From: a virus
Virus record (IMG/VR): IMGVR_UViG_3300025322_000099
Location: 1 to 34,285 of that record
Strand: one strand, 5' to 3'
DNA length: 34,285 nucleotides
The first letter of the stretch is position 1, and each line of letters begins with the position of its first letter. This document shows positions 28,576 through 34,285 of the stretch, one piece after another. A program made the position numbers and the translations under genes. The notes beneath the pieces are model-generated. The model saw only the letters and a program-made list of their open reading frames with translations, did not search any database and was not told the origin of the DNA.

Positions 28576-29170
28576 TGAATATGTCTTTACGAATCCATAA
28601 TACATCCCACCAATTCTCTGGACACCCGTGTCTTCTTTCGTATGCGGGGTCGTTTGCAACTACATAATCCCTACTTAGCCTTTCTACAATTTTCGGATAT
28701 TCTCTATCGTGCATTTCTGGTACACAATGCCTGTGCATTTCCACGCTTATCTGTTTGGGTATTGGTTTGAATGTTTCTCCTAATATAATATATTCCGCCC
28801 CTTCGCAGTCGAGCTTTAGGATGTCTACATTCTCGCCTGTTATCTTGTAGAGGTCGTCCATTGTAATTGTCTTGCAAGGTTTGATGCGATGGTCTTGGTA
28901 GTGGTGGAGTTGTTTTAGACAGGTTGCCTCTCCGTTCTCGTAGTACTGCGAATCTCCTACTTTGTCTGAGATGGCAACATTCATATATATAAAACTATTA
29001 GATAATGGATTTTTATCATAGAAAACATCCGGGTCGGGGTCAATACAATAAACTTGGTTTTCTGTGAAATAATCTGAGAAAATAAATCCTCGACATCCCA
29101 CATCAATAATACATCCATCTGACAATATTGATTTATCTATGGTGTGCCCGCCGACTTCAATTAATTCCAT
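28562..29170 (-). CDS. FkbM-family methyltransferase
   Basis: A 202-aa SAM-dependent methyltransferase. The SAM site is GCIIDVGCRGFIFSDYF (residues about 19-35), and the FkbM motif NVDILKLDCEGAEYIIL is near 113-129. The intermediate PKQISVEMHRHCVPE is a typical strand end. FkbM enzymes O-methylate sugars or polyketides and are common in glycan gene clusters, so sugar methylation is the likely job. It overlaps the upstream exostosin-like gene by 14 bases. Confidence 0.85.
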   Translation of the reverse strand: MELIEVGGHTIDKSILSDGCIIDVGCRGFIFSDYFTENQVYCIDPDPDVFYDKNPLSNSFIYMNVAISDKVGDSQYYENGEATCLKQLHHYQDHRIKPCKTITMDDLYKITGENVDILKLDCEGAEYIILGETFKPIPKQISVEMHRHCVPEMHDREYPKIVERLSRDYVVANDPAYERRHGCPENWWDVLWIRKDIFNGNI

Positions 29171-30032
29171 ATTCTTTTCTCTTTTCGTTTATATGATTCG
29201 CCCAATAAGACATACGCATTCGCTGCGTACTCTTACCGCTTATGTCTTGTTTTTCAAGCCAATCCATAGTAATATCCTCCATATTTTGAGGACAGAAAAT
29301 AATTGGCAAATCTTCGAAGTGTCGCATTTCAGCGCAGTCGGTAACGATAGGGATAGAGCCTAACTGGATTGCAGCCCATTGCCGAGAAGCATCAGCCCCG
29401 CATCCGGCTAATGCCATTGTGTATTTATGGTCGTGTACGTTCCTGTAAAACTCATCGGCAGCCATTTGTTTGTGAGGGTATTCTAACTCATAAACAAAGG
29501 CAAACGGCTTGGTTTTCATTATCGGGATTGAAGCATTTCTGTGTGGTGTGCTGAGATTGGTATTGTAGCAAAGGAATAAACTTTTATTCGTTGGTCGTTT
29601 AGGCTCTACTGCAATCTGCTTTACTAAGTCATCCTCTCCATTTATTGAAGCGTTGCCGAAAGGTATAGCCGAAACATCGGGTTTATTTACTTGACAGTCC
29701 ACAGTATAGATATGCCTGACACTTTTTGGTTTGCAATCGTACATAAGCTGCGTGAATGGTCTATCGTTGGTGCGGTGAACTATTATGTAACTTCCGCGCC
29801 TTGGCATTGAGTTGAATGTGGTTTCGAGCAAGTGGCACATCCCGACAAAGATAACTCCCGATTCAGGTAAATTGGTATGGTCAATTAATGGTTTATTGAA
29901 TTGTTTTGATATAGCCACATAATAATCCCAAACACCGCCCTTTTCTGTGCGGCTTACATCGTCACTCCATATATGTGTACACGCCTCAATGAAGGGTGAG
30001 TTATGGATTTGGTCGAGGTGGAGGGGTTTCAT
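29157..30032 (-). CDS. Exostosin-like glycosyltransferase (GT47-like)
   Basis: A 291-aa protein. The C-terminal half has the exostosin-type pattern: HDHKYTMALAGCGADASRQW then AAIQLGSIPIVTDCAEMRHF, followed by FEDLPIIFCPQNMEDITMDW. In related enzymes this region binds the nucleotide-sugar, and the E-R-type acidic residues are present. The N-terminal half (SGVIFVGMCHLLETTFNSMP) would bind the acceptor. The start overlaps the next gene by four bases. It transfers sugars to a surface polymer or to phage proteins. Confidence 0.75.
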   Translation of the reverse strand: MKPLHLDQIHNSPFIEACTHIWSDDVSRTEKGGVWDYYVAISKQFNKPLIDHTNLPESGVIFVGMCHLLETTFNSMPRRGSYIIVHRTNDRPFTQLMYDCKPKSVRHIYTVDCQVNKPDVSAIPFGNASINGEDDLVKQIAVEPKRPTNKSLFLCYNTNLSTPHRNASIPIMKTKPFAFVYELEYPHKQMAADEFYRNVHDHKYTMALAGCGADASRQWAAIQLGSIPIVTDCAEMRHFEDLPIIFCPQNMEDITMDWLEKQDISGKSTQRMRMSYWANHINEKRKEYGIN

Positions 30033-30667
30033 ATTTCTTTTTGGTTAATATAGCGAAAATTCGATTCACTATATTGATTAACCCCGCATTTAAACATAGA
30101 TAAAGCCATGCAACTCTCATCGCACCAATGGTCTCCTTTCATAAAAGCATCCTGATTCTGAAATATCCCGGCTTCCTCTGCTTTCTTCCAAAGATTAAAT
30201 ACTTCTACCACTTTTTTATTATTAAAGTTAAAACAATAAACAGTTCCACCAATGTGATTAATACCTGCAATCTGTTCATCTGTAACCCCAAACCAATCTT
30301 TTGCTTTTTGATTCGTCATTTTAGAAAGTGGCGCATCTCCTTTAACAACTACCATCTGATGTTCGTCTAAGGCATCAAAAAGAATTTGAACGGATGTAGT
30401 AGGTAATACGGAAGGGTCAAACCAAATTATTTTTTTATATCCTTTGTCTATCGCTAATTGAATTGCATGAGGTTTGAATCCGTATAGTGATTTTTGAAAT
30501 TCGCCGACAAGGGTATCGGTATTGGTATGTATTCTCCCCTTACAAGGTAGTTGATTCCTGTAAGTTAAAATTGATACATCGGAACACAACTCTTTCACCC
30601 TTATCTCCTGAGTATGGCTATGCCTTAGATACGGCTCGCGGAAGGCAACGGAGGTAATACAGTTCAT
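30029..30667 (-). CDS. Glycosyltransferase-like protein of the sugar cluster
   Basis: A 212-aa protein with GYKKIIWFDPSVLPTTSVQI (residues about 75-94) in the place of a DxD nucleotide-sugar site (only one Asp is clear here), followed by HQMVVVKGDAPLS and a later GINHIGGTVYCFNFNNKKVV and HWCDESCMALSMFKCGVNQY. The general architecture is a GT-A-like fold with a His/Asp pair near the C-terminus. It lies in the operon of clear transferases. A degraded or atypical acceptor-modifying enzyme is possible. Function inferred from context. Confidence 0.6.
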   Translation of the reverse strand: MNCITSVAFREPYLRHSHTQEIRVKELCSDVSILTYRNQLPCKGRIHTNTDTLVGEFQKSLYGFKPHAIQLAIDKGYKKIIWFDPSVLPTTSVQILFDALDEHQMVVVKGDAPLSKMTNQKAKDWFGVTDEQIAGINHIGGTVYCFNFNNKKVVEVFNLWKKAEEAGIFQNQDAFMKGDHWCDESCMALSMFKCGVNQYSESNFRYINQKEI

Positions 30668-31437
30668 GGATAAAACTTATTAAACACTTTTAAGAACGGC
30701 TCTAACTTAACAGGATGCATTACGTTGTTATTCTCGCAGTGCATATCAATAAAAGGTTCGGGTTGGTTTTGTGTTACCTCCCAGTTATGCCGGTCAATTC
30801 TACCCTTTGCAAGTGTAGCTCCGCCTATTTCAATCTGACCCCTGTCAATGAAAGTTATTTGTTTCTCAAATGGTTTTAGTCTTTTTGTTATCAATGTCCA
30901 GTCGTGATTCCACCAGCTATTCCAATCAGGATGGTAAGCAACTTCTATTTCTTTGGCATCTCGTATAAGTTCATCATGCGTATTGCCATTAAGATTCATA
31001 TATTTCTTCCAGTTATTTCCGCTCATGGCTATATAACCCATCGGATAAAAGCTACGCCAAGTAAGGTCGTGTCCATAAACTGTTATGTCCTCAATCTTCG
31101 GATGCCAGTAATCTGATAATGGTATTAAATCCATATCGCAGGTCATTATTAAAGCATCGTCTGGTAAGTAATTAGCGGCATATAAACGCCCCGCCTGTGC
31201 AATAGTTTCAGTTCTCAATCCTTCTATGGCAGGCATGGGTATTATAGATGTGGGATATGGATTATATTGCGATTGCCTCATAGTTAAATTTAATTTTCCA
31301 ATATCTACATCTTGCGTTATCACTATACACACTTCCCACCCATAAGTGTTCCACGCTTTTTCCTGATAAGGAATATACCAATAATAATCAGGGTTGTTAT
31401 TAGTGCTGATGACAACTATTTTTTTATTCATGTGCAT
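30664..31437 (-). CDS. DxD-containing glycosyltransferase-like protein
   Basis: A 257-aa protein with a nucleotide-sugar motif ALIMTCDMDLIPLSDYWHPK (DMD near residue 99), the N-terminal strand KKIVVISTNNNPDYYWYIPY and GRLYAANYLPDD before it. Later GYIAMSGNNWKKYMNLNGNT and WWNHDWTLITKRLKPF contain the residues that would bind the acceptor. I read it as a GT-A-fold transferase. The start codon overlaps the 55-aa gene by 14 bases. M3 (31431) is another possible start. Confidence 0.7.
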   Translation of the reverse strand: MHMNKKIVVISTNNNPDYYWYIPYQEKAWNTYGWEVCIVITQDVDIGKLNLTMRQSQYNPYPTSIIPMPAIEGLRTETIAQAGRLYAANYLPDDALIMTCDMDLIPLSDYWHPKIEDITVYGHDLTWRSFYPMGYIAMSGNNWKKYMNLNGNTHDELIRDAKEIEVAYHPDWNSWWNHDWTLITKRLKPFEKQITFIDRGQIEIGGATLAKGRIDRHNWEVTQNQPEPFIDMHCENNNVMHPVKLEPFLKVFNKFYP

Positions 31438-31591
31438 TAATTAATTTACCAAAAACAAATTCAAAAACAAATTCTTTTTCTTTTGTTTTCAGTATGATTG
31501 TTCTCTGTTCATCCGTTGAATCCTGTAAATATATTTTTCTTTCTATAATAGAAATATCCGCATCCTGATATATACATTTAAAGTCACTCAT
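31424..31591 (-). CDS. Small hypothetical protein between two transferase genes
   Basis: A short frame gives MSDFKCIYQDADISIIERKI followed by YLQDSTDEQRTIILKTKEKE and a strand-rich end (FVFEFVFGKLINAHE). The ATG overlaps the end of the upstream transferase as ATGAGTGA (eight bases), and its stop lies inside the next gene start (14-base overlap), so it exactly fills the 146-base gap and is translationally coupled on both sides. No family is recognised. Confidence 0.65.
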   Translation of the reverse strand: MSDFKCIYQDADISIIERKIYLQDSTDEQRTIILKTKEKEFVFEFVFGKLINAHE

Positions 31592-32498
31592 CAAAAGTTC
31601 CGTCTTTAGTCCAGTAAAAAATATCTGAATATTGTTTTTCTATTTCCAGTAAATCAGTAAATCTCTCTTTATATTTTCTTAATACATTAAATGTGGGGGG
31701 AGGATAAAATCCGCTACTTCCGATATGTCCGCAAATGCTATTGGTTTCTTTTAACTCCTCAGATATGTCAAGCGGTATATTATTCGGGCAGTCATTATTG
31801 TGTCCTGATGGCGGATGGCAACCACAGGTATGCCAGTCAGATAAAAATGTTTTTCCGTGTCCATTAAAATAATGCTGCGTGATGCTGTCTGTTCCTTTCT
31901 CCGCAAAGCGGGGGTAGACCTGAGAGTTTAAAAATAATTGGTCGCTTCCTTTTGAGCTTAAATCTCTCCTGCTTATTTTCATCATATCTGCCCATGTATT
32001 CACATTAAGCCTCGCAGAGAAGCCATCAGGGCGCACACCTATCATTCCACCAAGCAAAGGCACATCGTGGCTCACACTGTCTGTAATAGCGTGCATCGCC
32101 TTATTCGTACCCACCCAATACTGAACAGCTTGCGCCTCCCGATAGGTGGCTGGGCTGTCAAGGTCACGGCAGAGAACGTGAGAGAACTCCCACGTCTGGT
32201 CTGATTTATTAGTCCAGAACACAGGTTTTAGCCGCCATAACATTGCCTCACACAATGGGGCGTTGTTTGCGTTCTTTTCAATTCTAATAATATTTTTTTC
32301 TTCCAACGCTTTAAATAACGGCTCAAACCCGGCATATGTGGCATGGTCGGTTTCGAGAATGGTTTTCCATTCAGGATAAAGCAAGCGATTGAAGCGTAAG
32401 CAGAGCATCAAACCTCTCGCGTAACTGTTGAAATCGAAACAATTAGCAGCCCGTTCGCGGTCAAACCCGAATAATGCGTAGGAAATTGCCAGATTCAT
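31584..32498 (-). CDS. Glycosyltransferase-like protein with RDLDS motif
   Basis: A 304-aa protein. Near residue 110 it has EFSHVLCRDLDSPATYREAQ, where the RDLDS would serve as the DxD nucleotide-sugar site, and the following AVQYWVGTNKAMHAITDSVS and HDVPLLGGMIGVRPDGF form part of the active cleft. The C-terminal half has CGCHPPSGHNNDCPNNIPLD, an uncommon Cys/His-rich patch that could bind zinc. It lies in a chain of overlapping transferase genes. The family label is from motif, and the zinc patch is only a suggestion. Confidence 0.65.
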   Translation of the reverse strand: MNLAISYALFGFDRERAANCFDFNSYARGLMLCLRFNRLLYPEWKTILETDHATYAGFEPLFKALEEKNIIRIEKNANNAPLCEAMLWRLKPVFWTNKSDQTWEFSHVLCRDLDSPATYREAQAVQYWVGTNKAMHAITDSVSHDVPLLGGMIGVRPDGFSARLNVNTWADMMKISRRDLSSKGSDQLFLNSQVYPRFAEKGTDSITQHYFNGHGKTFLSDWHTCGCHPPSGHNNDCPNNIPLDISEELKETNSICGHIGSSGFYPPPTFNVLRKYKERFTDLLEIEKQYSDIFYWTKDGTFDE

Positions 32499-33061
32499 TT
32501 GTGTGTTTTATAATTATAATGATAAAGTATTCCATCAATAGCAGTTTCTTTTTTCAATAATCCACTTTTAAAAATCTGAGTTGCATAGTCTGTGTCCTCT
32601 CCGTGATTTATTTCTGGGAACTTTAACTGCTTTGCGATAGAACTTTTAATCACATTAAGGTGGTTAGGATAACGCTCGTATTTAACAGGATTCGTGGTGG
32701 TTTTATATTCTTTGTATTTCAATGAGTGTTCAAATATTTCAGGTCGCTCTCCATCCCAGGTAATCACTCCTGTCATGGAGCAATTATCACAATCGGTTTT
32801 AATACATTCAAGCAGTTTTTCTATATAGTTGGATGCGGGGAAATCGTCGTCATCGAAAAAAGCAAGATACTTTCCGCCTGCCCGGGATAATAGTCTGTTT
32901 CGCTTTGCACCAATAGTCATCTCGCCATTGTCAATATCGGTAAGTATTTCAACATCGTCCTCTGCCTTACAATGAATTATCTGCCTGAATAAATCCGCCT
33001 TCAGGTTAACCAACTCATGGCTTCTGCTTTCGAGGGACGGGACAAGAATACTAAGTAACAT
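32495..33061 (-). CDS. Family-2-like glycosyltransferase
   Basis: A 188-aa short GT-A transferase. It starts MLLSILVPSLESRSHELVNL (the typical N-terminal strand and helix of GT2), has IGAKRNRLLSRAGGKYLAFF and the metal site FFDDDDFPASNY (DxD about residues 70-74), and ends with GEDTDYATQIFKSGLLKKE, the acidic catalytic motif of the family (usually E-D-x-D/E). It overlaps the upstream gene by 11 bases and the downstream gene by four. It transfers sugar from a nucleotide donor. Confidence 0.85.
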   Translation of the reverse strand: MLLSILVPSLESRSHELVNLKADLFRQIIHCKAEDDVEILTDIDNGEMTIGAKRNRLLSRAGGKYLAFFDDDDFPASNYIEKLLECIKTDCDNCSMTGVITWDGERPEIFEHSLKYKEYKTTTNPVKYERYPNHLNVIKSSIAKQLKFPEINHGEDTDYATQIFKSGLLKKETAIDGILYHYNYKTHK

Positions 33062-33737
33062 TCAAATAAAAATTATTTGCCTTTCTGTTTATGTATGTCT
33101 GCTCATCCCTATCCCTTATCGCCCTGTCATATCTGCCCTCTGTTTTATCGTACTGATTATCGTAAGGCGTATGTCCGAAGGAAGGGTGATAGTGATTAAA
33201 TATTCTTTTATTTATAAATTTGTATCTGCCCAATATTTTACCTACATCTTCCGCTTCTTTGTCTGACCATAAACTTTCATAATCAGAATGATAGATATAA
33301 TTAAACCGCTCATAATATTTCTTGTCCATGATACTCATGGTCATGCAATTTTCGCCTTGATTCTGGTCTGGGAAATGAAGCAGGCAATCGCCGTCAGGAA
33401 AATATTTATTCATTGCCGCTTCAATGATTTCATCATATCCCTTTTCAATAAAAGTCATATCATCACTCATGTTTATTAGCAAGTCATATTCAGGTGCTTG
33501 TATCATTGCCCTGTTGATAGCGTCAATTTTGTTTTTTGAAGCCCCCCATATCGGGTATAGTTTGTCGTATCGCTTCATCTTCTCAATCATGTTTTCATTG
33601 TTCATTGTTGTATCGTCAATGTCTAAAGCGGCAAGTATGTCAAAATTTTTATTGCGGGAATTGATATAAATATTCTCCACGCCGGCTATAAATTTATCAG
33701 GACGGCTGCGAGATGCGAAGGCGTATAGGAATTTCAT
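33051..33737 (-). CDS. Family-2-like glycosyltransferase
   Basis: A 228-aa protein beginning MKFLYAFASRSRPDKFIAGV, a common start of such transferases, with NFDILAALDIDDTTMNN (a first acidic cluster at about residues 38-41) and YDLLINMSDDMTFIEKGYDE near residue 87 (DD metal site). The C-terminal part FNHYHPSFGHTPYDNQYDKT is unusual and His/Asn-rich. It overlaps the upstream and downstream transferase genes, so all are co-expressed. Function from motif only. Confidence 0.75.
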   Translation of the reverse strand: MKFLYAFASRSRPDKFIAGVENIYINSRNKNFDILAALDIDDTTMNNENMIEKMKRYDKLYPIWGASKNKIDAINRAMIQAPEYDLLINMSDDMTFIEKGYDEIIEAAMNKYFPDGDCLLHFPDQNQGENCMTMSIMDKKYYERFNYIYHSDYESLWSDKEAEDVGKILGRYKFINKRIFNHYHPSFGHTPYDNQYDKTEGRYDRAIRDRDEQTYINRKANNFYLNVT

Positions 33738-34285
33738 AACGGCTGATATATAATTTGTATATCTTTAATATATGCTTCCTGATTTTGTTTTAAATAACTT
33801 TCTAATTTATGAAATTCATTTGATATTGACGGAGAATGATTAACTAATTTATTAAAAGGTTTATCAAACATATAATCCATAGAATAAATATACTCTTCAA
33901 TGCCGGCAGGACAAGTGTATGCGCCTAAAGGAGTAAGCCCCGCATTAAATATTCTTTGAGAAAAACCGGCGTGTTCAAACCCATAGGGCATTGGGTACTG
34001 CCCATATCCCCCCACCTTTTCAATCACTTCTTTAGTAAGAAATAAAAAGCAACCGGCGCAGTTATTGTATTCGTAAATCTCTATCACATTGGCAGATATT
34101 TTTATTTTCATTGTATCTAATACCTGATTAGATTCTATCTGCCCTATGTGTGTCCCTATTCTTTTTATCGTCGGTGTTTCTTTTAGAAACATAAAGTGAT
34201 GCTGTCCGCTTGCTTTATGTGCTTCGATAAAAAATTCAGCCCATCCCTCTTTAATCGGAAAACAATCATCGTCAAGAAATATATA
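33734..34285 (-). CDS. Partial glycosyltransferase-like protein (N-terminus beyond window)
   Basis: The frame is open to the right edge. The upstream codons read YIFLDDDCFPIKEGWAEFFI, an LDDDC nucleotide-sugar motif, so the real start lies outside the window and the internal ATG at 34192 (MFLKETP) is not the gene start. Inside the window it shows AGCFLFLTKEVIEKVGGYGQ, PMPYGFEHAGFSQRIFNAGL and PAGIEEYIYSMDYMFDKPFN, the acceptor-side pattern of GT-A glycosyltransferases. It is the first visible gene of the sugar cluster, ending in a four-base overlap with the next transferase. Confidence 0.75.
   Translation of the reverse strand, partial: YIFLDDDCFPIKEGWAEFFIEAHKASGQHHFMFLKETPTIKRIGTHIGQIESNQVLDTMKIKISANVIEIYEYNNCAGCFLFLTKEVIEKVGGYGQYPMPYGFEHAGFSQRIFNAGLTPLGAYTCPAGIEEYIYSMDYMFDKPFNKLVNHSPSISNEFHKLESYLKQNQEAYIKDIQIIYQPL

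Noticed and set aside
28576-28659. N-terminal extension of the HNH protein from the TTG at 28659
   Set aside because: The extra 28 residues overlap the FkbM methyltransferase in another frame, and the protein family starts at the later MEIFKDIKGYENTYQ.
1-34285. tRNA or rRNA genes and phage integrase
   Set aside because: No cloverleaf-like or rRNA-like stretch and no tyrosine or serine recombinase motif was found by reading the sequence. This is limited by lacking a search tool.

Overview
The window is a 34 kb piece of a tailed-phage (siphovirus-like) genome or prophage whose host is most likely a member of the Bacteroidota. The support is the set of structural genes (tail, portal and XkdF-like protease types that look like those of Bacteroidota phages) and two promoters of the Bacteroidota form TTG-N18/19-TAnnTTTG. 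Neither genome end, integrase nor replication module is visible, so the piece is partial. A gene is cut off at each edge. Almost every gene reads on the minus strand, so the transcriptional order runs from high to low coordinates.

Layout in transcription order. (1) 34285-26872: a tightly overlapping glycan/modification island with five DxD-type glycosyltransferase-like genes, an exostosin-like transferase, an FkbM methyltransferase, a second SAM methyltransferase, a short SDR-type protein, an HNH homing endonuclease and small genes. (2) 26629-24663: small and large terminase. (3) 24627-17505: a tail module with a tail-assembly-chaperone-like gene containing a -1 frameshift site, a gp10-like protein, tail tip/baseplate-like genes and a fibre. 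(4) 17498-9602: tape measure, XkdF-like protease, scaffold-like protein, major capsid, tail-tube-like protein, portal and connector genes. The head genes lie downstream of the tail genes and the portal lies far from the terminase. (5) 9586-5934: surface/adsorption proteins and a lysis cassette (M15 peptidase, XhlA-like and holin-like proteins, and a 36-aa membrane peptide). (6) 5795-3390: regulator and small early-type genes, including an SSB-like protein.

The most unusual part is 1-3612. Five long imperfect palindromes (A-E) separate single-gene units. Each palindrome is bounded by RYYYAAC-like and GTTRRRY-like heptamers, as in integron attC sites, and a sixth half-site (F) lies at the border with the phage genes. 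The first bases of each unit recur inverted at the other end of the same unit, as expected for excisable circular cassettes, but the match runs 8-18 bases past the core box. Each palindrome loop also carries a minus-strand start codon whose frame reads out through the core site, in two cases fusing in frame to the cassette gene (a DNA methyltransferase and a Zn-finger protein). I read this as an integron-like cassette array (CALIN-like, with no integrase visible) carried by a phage and holding its accessory genes.

The modules appear to work together as packaging, virion assembly, host adsorption and lysis on one long rightward-to-leftward transcript. Internal hairpin terminators after the capsid and tail-tube genes probably set relative expression. 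The glycan island and cassette array appear to be the two variable, host-interaction parts.
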